64,000 nt of DNA, taken from positions 12,932 through 76,931 of the forward strand of contig JAAEPW010000033.1 of NCBI GenBank assembly GCA_024232355.1. The letters are read 5' to 3'. Below are positions 34,626 to 42,482 of this stretch, piece after piece; position 1 is the first letter of the stretch, and the number at the start of each line of letters is the position of its first letter. The notes under the pieces were generated by a model. The model was not told the origin of the DNA, did no database searches, and saw nothing but the letters and a program-made list of their open reading frames with translations. Position numbers and translations under genes: made by a program. This stretch comes from Chloroflexota bacterium (GTDB lineage: Bacteria; Chloroflexota; Anaerolineae; B4-G1).

Positions 34626-35894
34626 TCAAGTAGATCGCCGACGAAAGGCCAGTACCGCTACCCCAAACAGCACGCCAGCCATCACCAGCAACGCGACGAT
34701 AAATCCTGTTACGTCGGCCAAATCTCCCCCAGCAGTCAGCGTGTTGAATGCCTCCAGCGCCCAGGCGTTGGGCGTCACATAGCTGATGGTCTGCATCCAT
34801 TGAGGCAATGTCTGCCTGGGTATAAAATTACCGGCCAACGCGCCAAAGGTGAGGCTCAACGCCGTGCCAATCGCGTTGGCCTGGCCGGGCGTGCGCGCGA
34901 CAGCGGCCATCAATATCCCCCAACCGGTAGCCGCCGCCACCAACGCCATCACCACCAACACCAATGGCCCCGGCGATCCCCACCGCGCGCCGAACAGCAA
35001 CCCGCTGGCCCCAATGAGAATGGTCAACTGGGCCAGTCCGGTCAAATAGATGCCAAACATCTTGCCGCCGAGCACTTGGGCTGCCAGCGTCGGCGTGGTC
35101 AATAGCCGAGGGAGCGTGCCCGCGCTTTGTTCGGCCAGGATCTTTCTCCCGCCAGCCGTTGCGGTGAACATTAGGAACATGACGGCCATACTGGGGCCCA
35201 TATAGGTCAGCCAGTCAAAATCTTGGCTCTCCCTCTCGGTTCCCATCTCACCCTTGATCGCGATCAGCCCTCCCCCGGCGGCATGTTCCCCCGTCCGCCC
35301 ACCGATCTCGCGCCCCAGCGATTCGGCCTGCAGCGGCGGGATCAATCCACTGGCGATGAGTTGGACAATAGATACCTGTCCACCGGCTAGCCCAGTCATC
35401 ACCCGGCTGATGAATTCGTCCACGATGCCCTGGATCACACCGGCACTGATGGGCTGGGTCGGGTTGGCATAGATCTCGATCGCGCTCTCCTGGCGCTCCA
35501 ACGTTGTGGGCGAGTCGTCCGGCATCAATCCCGCCGGGACGATGCTCTCGGAAAAGTTTGCCGGGACGATGATGGCGGCCGCTGTTTCATCGGCGTCTAC
35601 TGTGGCGCGGGCCGCTGCATCGTCGCTCATAAAAGTTGGCTCTACCAGGTTGGCCAGCTCTTCCGACTTGAATGTCTCGACCAGAAAAGTGCCAAACTCG
35701 CCAGTATCGTGGTTGACGATCACGACCGGAATATTGGATAGCCCGCTGCTGCCTCCACCCCCGGTGAGGCCGCCAAAGGCGAAGGCTATCGCCAGCGTCA
35801 GGGCAAAAGGCGTGACCAGCATCACGGCCAGTGCCGTCGGGTCGCGGAATGTGACAGTTAGGTCTTTCCAGGCGATGTTCAGTATTTTGTTCAC
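34626..35894 (-). CDS. ABC-2 type exporter permease
   Basis: 422 residues from GTG 35894 with GAGAGG upstream. Helix near 22-42 after NIAWKDLTVTFRDP, a Gly-rich loop, a long extracytoplasmic domain with a DETAAAIIVP segment, then helices from about residue 225 onward. The coupling segment is ILAEQSAGTLPRLLTTPT. It is related to the permease at 21730-23034, so the two exporters may share the ATPase at 23038 or use one outside the window. Confidence 0.9.
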   Translation of the reverse strand: MNKILNIAWKDLTVTFRDPTALAVMLVTPFALTLAIAFAFGGLTGGGGSSGLSNIPVVIVNHDTGEFGTFLVETFKSEELANLVEPTFMSDDAAARATVDADETAAAIIVPANFSESIVPAGLMPDDSPTTLERQESAIEIYANPTQPISAGVIQGIVDEFISRVMTGLAGGQVSIVQLIASGLIPPLQAESLGREIGGRTGEHAAGGGLIAIKGEMGTERESQDFDWLTYMGPSMAVMFLMFTATAGGRKILAEQSAGTLPRLLTTPTLAAQVLGGKMFGIYLTGLAQLTILIGASGLLFGARWGSPGPLVLVVMALVAAATGWGILMAAVARTPGQANAIGTALSLTFGALAGNFIPRQTLPQWMQTISYVTPNAWALEAFNTLTAGGDLADVTGFIVALLVMAGVLFGVAVLAFRRRST

Positions 35895-35940
35895 CGTCGT
35901 CCTCTCAAATCATCTATTTCTGACATGTGGACCAAGTTCT

Positions 35941-35946
35941 ATTATA
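35941..35946 (-). promoter_or_regulatory. Candidate -10 box for the permease pair
   Basis: A perfect TATAAT on the minus strand 47 bases before the GTG at 35894. No good -35 match is seen at 16-18 bases (best CTGAAT), so it would be a weak or activated promoter. Confidence 0.3.
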
Positions 35947-36163
35947 GCACAAATCAGCTACTATTCAGGTGTTATCGTGCTTCTGTTCCAATCAGTTTCG
36001 GTGTATACTGCGTTAAGCACGCCAACAGAGAAAGCAGATCGCATAGAATCGAGTGTTGTTGGGGCCTTGAAAATGTCGGCAAACACTTTAATTCGACGGA
36101 GATCAGAATAGAATGATTATTTATGCTAGGTTCAGTTGCTAGATAAGAGGAGTCGCGTCGACA

Positions 36164-36454
36164 ATGAACAGAAACAAACTAATAATTGAATTAGAACAAG
36201 CGTTAGCAATCGTCTCACGTTACGAAGGTGGTTATTCAGGCGAATTCCTTGATGCTAAAGAGTTTGCCGTTGCACTGCAGGAAGCAATAGGAAAGTTCAA
36301 AGCCGGTGATGATAGCTGTGTCAAAGATTTACGGCTTTGGTTTGCACCAACAACAGCGTGGGATGATTTCGTTGGGTATACAGGTATCGAGTTGGGACAT
36401 TCCATTTTTGAACAACTGGATAAATATATCAAAAAGAACAAAATTGAAATGTAA
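36164..36454 (+). CDS. Small acidic protein of unknown function
   Basis: 96 residues, AT-rich, soluble. It has an alpha-helical start (NKLIIELEQALAIVSRYEGG) and the phrase LRLWFAPTTAWDDFVGYTG, then LGHSIFEQLDKYIKK. The layout recalls small proteins found as immunity partners or orphan cassette genes, but the match is too weak to name. A GAGGAG lies 12 bases before the ATG, farther than ideal. It is isolated between a minus-strand exporter and another small gene on the same strand. Confidence 0.6.
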   Translation: MNRNKLIIELEQALAIVSRYEGGYSGEFLDAKEFAVALQEAIGKFKAGDDSCVKDLRLWFAPTTAWDDFVGYTGIELGHSIFEQLDKYIKKNKIEM

Positions 36455-36562
36455 CAAGAGATTGCAGTGGACTCGCGTAGCTCCCCGGTAGACTCTCTGT
36501 TGAATCGGAATAAAGGGGAAAGCCGGCGTACTGGTGGTTTTGTGACAAAACAGGAGGTCAAG

Positions 36563-36922
36563 ATGAGTTTTCTAAATCGTTTGTTTGGCGGCGGCAAGAA
36601 AAAGCAGAAAGAACAGCGCCAAGAACCACGTAAAGAACCCAAGCCCCGAGTTCGCAGCAAACCCGATTTTCCCCTTGGAGACAACATCATAGACGACCCC
36701 GATATCAAGACCTTTGCGGATCTGGCACGCTATTACCCGCTGCCAGCAGGGTTCGAGTACCAAGAAAACGCCGAGGGTGTGCCCGGGGTGATCCGCGTGG
36801 GACACGACGAATGGTACAAATTCCTCATCGAGGCCGACATGCTCACCTTTGACAAGCCCTATACCCGGGAGGACGGCAGGACCGGCTATAAAACCACCGA
36901 GGTGTTCAAACGCTCACGCTGA
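36563..36922 (+). CDS. Small basic-then-acidic protein, unknown
   Basis: 119 residues from ATG 36563, with AGGAGGT four bases upstream; the open frame reaches further but lacks a ribosome site. The N terminus is strongly basic (LFGGGKKKQKEQRQEPRKEP), followed by a folded-looking region DDPDIKTFADLARYYPLP and YTREDGRTGYKTTEVFK. No known domain. The stop lies inside the end of the convergent hypF gene (nine-base overlap), so no terminator separates them. Confidence 0.7.
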   Translation: MSFLNRLFGGGKKKQKEQRQEPRKEPKPRVRSKPDFPLGDNIIDDPDIKTFADLARYYPLPAGFEYQENAEGVPGVIRVGHDEWYKFLIEADMLTFDKPYTREDGRTGYKTTEVFKRSR

Positions 36923-39196
36923 CATCGCGCCCGCTATCACTGCTTGCCCCAACGAGATTCCACCGTCGTTGGGCGGCACCAGTTGATGGGTGTAGACCGT
37001 AAAGCCAGCCACCTGTAAGAGCGCCACCGTTCTTTCTAGCAGCGTGATGTTCTGAAAGACGCCGCCAGAGAGGGCCACTTGATCTAAACCAGTCTCGTCC
37101 CGCAGCTGCAGGCAGACGTCGCGCACCATCGCCGCCAGTCCGTTGTGGAATTTGACAGCAATGACGCCGACCGGCACTCTCGCCCGCACATCGGCGACGA
37201 TGGCGCGGATGCACGGGGCAGGATCAATTTGCTCGCCCAGGTCAAAGGGGTATGCGTCCTCTACTCCCTTTTTCACCAATCCTTCCAGTTCAATGGCTGC
37301 CTGGGCCTCATAGTTGATCTCTTGGCACACGCCCGCCAGGGCAGAGACGGCGTCAAAGAGCCGTCCGATGCTGGACGTGGATACGGCGTTCAGTTCCCGC
37401 TCCAACTGCTGGACCAGAATCGTCCGCTCGGCGGCGGGGGATGCTGCCACCGGAGGCAAGTCGTCCTCCCAGGGAATCCCCGCCGACCACAGGTGGGCCA
37501 TCGCGGTGCGGTACGGACGGCGAATTGCAGCGTCTCCACCAGGGAGCGGCACGTACTTGAGATGAGCTGCTCGACGGAAGGAACCGTAATCAGCAATCAG
37601 AAACTCTCCACCCCAAATCGCTCCATCGGTGCCATAGCCGGTGCCGTCGAAAGCCACTCCGATGACGGGTTGCTCCCCGCTCAACCCATTCTCCGCCATA
37701 CAAGCTGCGATATGCGCGTGATGGTGCTGAACTGCCACTTGTTTGCCAATTGTCACTTGCTCCTTCGCATACCGGGTCGAGAGATACGTCGGGTGCATAT
37801 CGTGGACGATGATTTCTGGCTCAATACGAAACGTGCGCTCCAGTTGCTCCACCATCTGCTCGAAAAAGCGCAGCGTCTCGTAATTCTCCATATCGCCAAT
37901 GTGCTGACTGAGAAAGGCGTACCGCTCGCGGGTGAGGCAAAAAGTGTTCTTGAGTTCCCCTCCCACCGCCATCACCTGTGGCACGGAGAAGGGAAGATGC
38001 ACCGGATAAGGCGCGTACCCCCGCGAGCGACGCACCGGCAGTTCTACCCCGCCAAATATGCGGGTGACGCTGTCGTCGCAGCGGGCGTGGATGTCGCGGT
38101 CGTGCAGGAGGAACGCGTCCGCCAGGCTCGCCAGCCGATCCAGTGCCTCATTGTTGCCGGTAGCGATGGGCTCCTCGGAATAGTTGCCCGAGGTCATCAC
38201 CAGCGCGATGGGAAAATCATCCACAGGTTCCAGCAGCAAATAGTGGAGGGGCGTGTACGGAAGCATCACGCCCAGATATTGATTGCCGGGGGCGACGCGA
38301 GAAGAGATGAGATCATTGGAACGTTGACGCAGCAAGATGATGGGCCGCTCGTGAGAGGTGAGCAGCGCTCGTTCCTCTTTGTTCACCTGGCAGTATTGCT
38401 TTACTATCTCCAGGTCAAAGGACATCAGGGCAAAGGGCTTGTCCACCCGGCCTTTTCGCTCTCGCAGTTTGTCCACCGCCTCGTTGTTCGTCGCATCGCA
38501 GGCTAGGTGAAAACCACCCAACCCCTTGATGGCAACCACTTTTCCCTCAACCAGCGCTTTCCGTGTCTCCCGAATCGCTGCCTCGCCCACTTGTCCACTT
38601 GCAGACTTGCCCATTTGAAACCAGACCTTGGGCCCACACACCGGGCACGCATTCGGCTGCGCGTGAAAGCGACGGTTGCTCGGATCGACGTACTCGGCCT
38701 GGCAATCGGGGCACAACTTGAAGGGGGCCATCGTCGTCTTGGGCCGGTCGTAGGGGATGTCCTGGATGATCGTAAAGCGCGGGCCGCAGTTGGTGCAGTT
38801 GATGAATGGGTAGCGATGGCGGCGGTCGTTTGAATCAAATAGTTCGTGCAGGCAATCGGCGCAGATGGCGACGTCGGGCGAGATGGGCTGGAACTCGCCT
38901 TCGCGGGCCTCAGAATGACGGATGACAAACTCATCCGGTATCGGCTTTGGCAGCGCGATCTCTTTGACCGTGACCTGCTCGATGCGGGAGAGCGGGGGGG
39001 CATCGGAGCGCAGCCGTTCGGCGAATTCGTCCAGCACCGCGGCGGGGGCAATGGCTTCGATCTCGACACCGGCGGAGCTATTGAGCACCCAACCGGAGAG
39101 GCTTAATTCGGCGGCCAGGTTGTACACAAAGGGGCGAAATCCCACCCCTTGCACGACGCCGGTGATGTGGATGTAACAGGCTTTAAGATTGTTCAT
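36914..39196 (-). CDS. hypF: Carbamoyltransferase HypF (hydrogenase maturation)
   Basis: 760 residues from ATG 39196 (a GTG four codons earlier is possible), matching the usual HypF length. Order of domains: acylphosphatase-like (HITGVVQGVGFRPFVYNLA, about 5-95), two zinc-finger units (CADC, CTNCG, CPDC, CPVCG; about 110-195), YrdC-like carbamoyl-adenylate domain (about 200-385) and Kae1-like domain with VQHHHAHIAACM and VALSGGVFQN. It makes and transfers the carbamoyl group that becomes the CN ligand of [NiFe] hydrogenase. No other hyp or hydrogenase gene is in the window. Confidence 0.95.
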   Translation of the reverse strand: MNNLKACYIHITGVVQGVGFRPFVYNLAAELSLSGWVLNSSAGVEIEAIAPAAVLDEFAERLRSDAPPLSRIEQVTVKEIALPKPIPDEFVIRHSEAREGEFQPISPDVAICADCLHELFDSNDRRHRYPFINCTNCGPRFTIIQDIPYDRPKTTMAPFKLCPDCQAEYVDPSNRRFHAQPNACPVCGPKVWFQMGKSASGQVGEAAIRETRKALVEGKVVAIKGLGGFHLACDATNNEAVDKLRERKGRVDKPFALMSFDLEIVKQYCQVNKEERALLTSHERPIILLRQRSNDLISSRVAPGNQYLGVMLPYTPLHYLLLEPVDDFPIALVMTSGNYSEEPIATGNNEALDRLASLADAFLLHDRDIHARCDDSVTRIFGGVELPVRRSRGYAPYPVHLPFSVPQVMAVGGELKNTFCLTRERYAFLSQHIGDMENYETLRFFEQMVEQLERTFRIEPEIIVHDMHPTYLSTRYAKEQVTIGKQVAVQHHHAHIAACMAENGLSGEQPVIGVAFDGTGYGTDGAIWGGEFLIADYGSFRRAAHLKYVPLPGGDAAIRRPYRTAMAHLWSAGIPWEDDLPPVAASPAAERTILVQQLERELNAVSTSSIGRLFDAVSALAGVCQEINYEAQAAIELEGLVKKGVEDAYPFDLGEQIDPAPCIRAIVADVRARVPVGVIAVKFHNGLAAMVRDVCLQLRDETGLDQVALSGGVFQNITLLERTVALLQVAGFTVYTHQLVPPNDGGISLGQAVIAGAMSA

Positions 39197-39202
39197 TGCT
39201 TT

Positions 39203-39227
39203 GCTCACTATTTAGAATTGAGTGAGC
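39203..39227. promoter_or_regulatory. Inverted repeat over the hypF transcription start
   Basis: GCTCACT and AGTGAGC, 11 bases apart, lie directly downstream of the hypF -10 box and upstream of ATG 39196. It could be an operator or a small 5' hairpin. Confidence 0.35.
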
Positions 39228-39229
39228 AG

Positions 39230-39258
39230 AGTATACACCAGCCGGTCTATCCTGTCCA
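39230..39258 (-). promoter_or_regulatory. Sigma-70 promoter for hypF
   Basis: TGGACA (39258-39253), 17-base spacer, TATACT (39235-39230) on the minus strand, 34 bases before the hypF ATG. Confidence 0.5.
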
Positions 39259-39371
39259 TCTCGGAACAGAAATCAGGTTTTCCAGCAAGTGGAGCGACAA
39301 AAACCTGCCTTTTTTATCTTCCCAGAGCTATATTCTATCTTTTGCACAGTCTAGAGATTGCTACTCTAACA

Positions 39372-40439
39372 TCACAGTTCAACAGTACATCCCAACCCCG
39401 GCACGTCAGTGGCAATGAGACACCCGTCCTCCAACCGAAAGCCCGGCACGGTGGGGTCGCCCACCAGATCGAAATAGCCGTCGAGGTCGCCGTAGTGGAC
39501 GTTGGGGCTGCTGAGGGCAAAGCTCAATCCGGCGGCGGTGAGCAGCGCGGGCTCGTTGACGCAACTGACCATCGTCGCCATCTGGGCCGCGCGGGCGATG
39601 GTGTCCACGTGGCGGGCGCAGCGCAAGCCCCCGCACGTCGCCAGCTTGACGCTCAATCCGTCGGCGGAGCGGCTGGCGGCGATTTCCAGTGCCGAGGCGG
39701 GTCCCCTCACGCTCTCGTCGGCCAGGATGGGCACCGAGCTATATTTTGTGACTTTGCGCAATCCGTCCAGGTCGGCGGCGGGGGTGGGCTGTTCCAGCAT
39801 TTCCAGTTTCCCTTCCAGCGCGCGGGACACGTCTAGCGCTTGCTGGACGGTATAGCCCTGGTCGGCGTCCAGACGCAGGGCAAAGTTGGGCAGAGCCTTG
39901 TGAACTGCGTGCACTCGGCGCACGTCCTCGTCGGCATCGAGGCCACCCTTGATCTTGAGGATGCGAAACCCTTGCCGGGCACGGTCGCGGGCCAACTCGA
40001 CCGTCTCTTTGACCGGCGCGATGCCGATGGTGATCGACGTCTGGATGCGGCTTTTATAGCCGCCCAACAGCCGGTAAAGGGGCAACCCGGTGGCCAGGCC
40101 TAAAAGGTCGTGAAAGGCGAGGTCGAACGCGCACAGGGCCGATGGGACATTCTCGGTCAGTGGGGCCAGCGCTTCTAGGGCGTGCTCGGTATTGAGCGGG
40201 TTCAGATCGCGGGCAAGATCGGCGCACGCCTGGCAGGCCTGGACGACGTCTGCCAGCGTTTCCCCGGTGAGACTGGGGTCGAAGGCCGCGCAGCCCCAAG
40301 CGGTTTGCCCCTGGCGCGTCTCAACGCGCACGAACACGACGTTTACGCGGTCAATTTCTTGCTCGGGCTGGTAAGCCGTCCGGTACGGCAGGCGCAAGCT
40401 CAATTCGACTGGGATCACTTGAACGTTTGAGATTTGCAC
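39372..40439 (-). CDS. Enolase-superfamily enzyme, probable dipeptide epimerase
   Basis: 355 residues in the muconate lactonizing enzyme subgroup. The catalytic Lys pair start (ILKIKGG), metal ligands Asp (RLDADQGY), Glu (MLEQPT) and Asp (LADESV), and the second Lys (LSVKLATCGG) are all in place. Near the C terminus GDLDGYFDL has the DxD motif that in L-Ala-D/L-Glu and related dipeptide epimerases binds the dipeptide amino group, which favours epimerase over cycloisomerase. It would act in the cytoplasm, perhaps in murein peptide recycling. It is a single gene with its own promoter at 40529-40557. Confidence 0.87.
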   Translation of the reverse strand: MQISNVQVIPVELSLRLPYRTAYQPEQEIDRVNVVFVRVETRQGQTAWGCAAFDPSLTGETLADVVQACQACADLARDLNPLNTEHALEALAPLTENVPSALCAFDLAFHDLLGLATGLPLYRLLGGYKSRIQTSITIGIAPVKETVELARDRARQGFRILKIKGGLDADEDVRRVHAVHKALPNFALRLDADQGYTVQQALDVSRALEGKLEMLEQPTPAADLDGLRKVTKYSSVPILADESVRGPASALEIAASRSADGLSVKLATCGGLRCARHVDTIARAAQMATMVSCVNEPALLTAAGLSFALSSPNVHYGDLDGYFDLVGDPTVPGFRLEDGCLIATDVPGLGCTVEL

Positions 40440-40528
40440 AGTACACCTCCGTTGATGTATGATGTTGAGGCGGATATGCCTGCTGGTTAAGGAGAGACGT
40501 ATAGATTGTTTGGGTGAGGTTCAAAGAG

Positions 40529-40557
40529 ATTATACCTTTGCTCGCTTGTCTGGTCAA
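40529..40557 (-). promoter_or_regulatory. Sigma-70 promoter for the epimerase gene
   Basis: TTGACC (40557-40552), exactly 17 bases, perfect TATAAT (40534-40529) on the minus strand; start of transcription near 40522, about 83 bases before the ATG. Confidence 0.7.
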
Positions 40558-40562
40558 CCGTG

Positions 40563-40591
40563 TTGCTTTTCTTTCTGTTTTCTGGTATTGT
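40563..40591 (+). promoter_or_regulatory. Probable promoter for the secreted-protein operon
   Basis: TTGCTT (40563-40568), 17 bases, TATTGT (40586-40591), about 52 bases before ATG 40644. It is back to back with the minus-strand promoter of the epimerase gene. Confidence 0.45.
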
Positions 40592-40643
40592 ATGGGGTAA
40601 GGTTGAATTTCGTTTTTGGACACTAGAAAAAAAAGGAGAACAA

Positions 40644-42407
40644 ATGAATACGAAAAGACTTTTCAGACAGATGCTCATCTTGGGCCTACTGGCAGCATTG
40701 AGCGGGATAGCGATCGCTTCCGTCTCTGCCGCCTATCCGGAGCCAGACGAGCAAGCACCGGCACGAAATAACACAGTCGGACAAGCGGTCATTGTTGATC
40801 ATAACTCTGTAAACATCCACGCCGTCCCGCAGCATTGGATCGAAGAGGCTAAACGCACCCTGCACATTGCATATGGACACACTTCTCACGGCAGCCAACT
40901 GACCTCTGGTATGTCTGGGTTGGTGGACTTTGCGAATGACGGTGGGTTGGGACTTGCTTTGCCTACCGATATCTTTGATTGGAACAACGGCGGGACAGGT
41001 GGTGCGCTTGACCTTCACGACTATGCCATGGGCGGGGATGTGGGTTATTATCCGACATGGGTCACTAACACGATAAACTACTTGGGAACTCCTGATCCGG
41101 TCACTGGACGGGGCATTGATCAACCAGACGTAAATGTGATTATCTGGTCATGGTGTGGGCAGGCTTCTGGCCGCGATGAACAATCTATGCTGGATACATA
41201 TTTGCTGCCCATGACGCAGTTAGAATCGGAATATCCGGGTGTCACGTTTGTGTACATGACGGGCCACGCCGACGGAGGCGGTGAGGAAGGGGATTTGCAC
41301 ATAAACAACCAACAGATTCGGGAATACTGCATCGAGAATAACAAAGTCATGTTCGATTTCTATGACATTGAGCTATATGACCCGGATGGCATCTATTACG
41401 GCGACAAGTATGTGCTCGACACTTGTCAATATGATGGCAATGGCAACGGTAATCCCTGGGACGATACGACCAATTGGGCAATCGATTGGCAAAACTCGCA
41501 TACTGAGGATGTAGATTGGTACAGCGTCGGCTGTGCACACAGCCAGGCACTGAACTGCAATCAGAAAGCGTACGCATCCTGGTGGCTGTGGGCTCGCATC
41601 GCCGGTTGGGAGGGGGCCGGATCGCAAAAGACCGCCTCGACGGAAACAACCTTTCACGGCCAGCCCATTACCTATACCGTCGTCATTAAGGATACCGGTG
41701 TACCCCTCACCGCCACCGTCTACCTGACCGATGACCTGCCCACGGGCCTTTCTTATCTCTCTGGCAGCCTCACCTCCACGTCGGGTACCGTTGATGAGAG
41801 CGGGGCTCCTTCCTTGCACTGGTCCGGCACATTGACGCCTACCCCGGCTGTCACCGTCACCTACGCCGTCACGGTGAACGTTATCACGCCCCAGATCATT
41901 ACCAACAGCGCCGTCATCGCCGCGCCGGGCTACTCGTCCATCACTCGCACGGCCGCTGTGACGGTGGTACGGCCTGCAGACTATCCCGATCTCTCGCCTT
42001 CCTACAAGGCCGTTTCCCCCGAACTTGCCGGACACGGCGAGCGCGTGACCTATACCATTGGCATTCGCAGCGACACCGATCCGTTGTCCCTGACGGTTTT
42101 GCTCGATGATGTTGTTCCGCCCGGTGTGGTCTATGTACCCGGTACCATGACGGCCACGAGGGGGATCGCCGACGATACCTACGCACCCGCACTGACCTGG
42201 TCCGGACCCCTGACCCCCACGCCCGCTATCACCATCACCTATGCTGCCGTGGTGACATACGTCGTTCCTGGCAGTACTGCCATTCTCCCTGGAACCATCG
42301 TCAACACGGCCACCATCACTGCTCCTGGCTATGAAACTATTGATCGCACGGCCACGGTGCGGACCAATTATCAGAGTATCTATCTGCCGCTAGTACTACG
42401 CGATTGA
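40644..42407 (+). CDS. Secreted protein with two DUF11-like repeats and a YLPLVLR tail
   Basis: 587 residues from ATG 40644 (AAGGAG upstream). A Sec signal peptide (about 1-29, ending SVSAAYP) precedes a domain of about 290 residues with HIAYGHTSHGSQ, IIWSWCGQASG and YMTGHADGGGEEGD; the Ser/His/Asp-rich phrases suggest a hydrolase fold but I cannot name it. Two extracellular beta-sandwich repeats follow (DTGVPLTATVYLTDDLPTG; DTDPLSLTVLLDDVVPPG), then the terminal SIYLPLVLRD. That tail is frequent at the C termini of Chloroflexota exported proteins and may act in anchoring. First gene of a three-gene operon. Confidence 0.82.
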   Translation: MNTKRLFRQMLILGLLAALSGIAIASVSAAYPEPDEQAPARNNTVGQAVIVDHNSVNIHAVPQHWIEEAKRTLHIAYGHTSHGSQLTSGMSGLVDFANDGGLGLALPTDIFDWNNGGTGGALDLHDYAMGGDVGYYPTWVTNTINYLGTPDPVTGRGIDQPDVNVIIWSWCGQASGRDEQSMLDTYLLPMTQLESEYPGVTFVYMTGHADGGGEEGDLHINNQQIREYCIENNKVMFDFYDIELYDPDGIYYGDKYVLDTCQYDGNGNGNPWDDTTNWAIDWQNSHTEDVDWYSVGCAHSQALNCNQKAYASWWLWARIAGWEGAGSQKTASTETTFHGQPITYTVVIKDTGVPLTATVYLTDDLPTGLSYLSGSLTSTSGTVDESGAPSLHWSGTLTPTPAVTVTYAVTVNVITPQIITNSAVIAAPGYSSITRTAAVTVVRPADYPDLSPSYKAVSPELAGHGERVTYTIGIRSDTDPLSLTVLLDDVVPPGVVYVPGTMTATRGIADDTYAPALTWSGPLTPTPAITITYAAVVTYVVPGSTAILPGTIVNTATITAPGYETIDRTATVRTNYQSIYLPLVLRD

Positions 42408-42431
42408 TTCTGGAAACAAAACTGTTCCCAT

Positions 42432-42464
42432 GCTCAACCCGTCCAATATAGAGACGGGTTGAGC
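42432..42464 (+). promoter_or_regulatory. Intercistronic hairpin in the secreted-protein operon
   Basis: GCTCAACCCGTC pairs perfectly with GACGGGTTGAGC over a 9-base loop. No U-tract follows; the next gene's AGGAGG begins eight bases later. It probably stabilises or processes the mRNA, or modulates translation of the second gene. Confidence 0.55.
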
Positions 42465-42482
42465 GTTAGAAGGAGGCGGGTG

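Noticed and set aside
37145..38506. Plus-strand frame of 453 codons inside hypF
   Set aside because: Antisense to a clear hypF with every domain intact.
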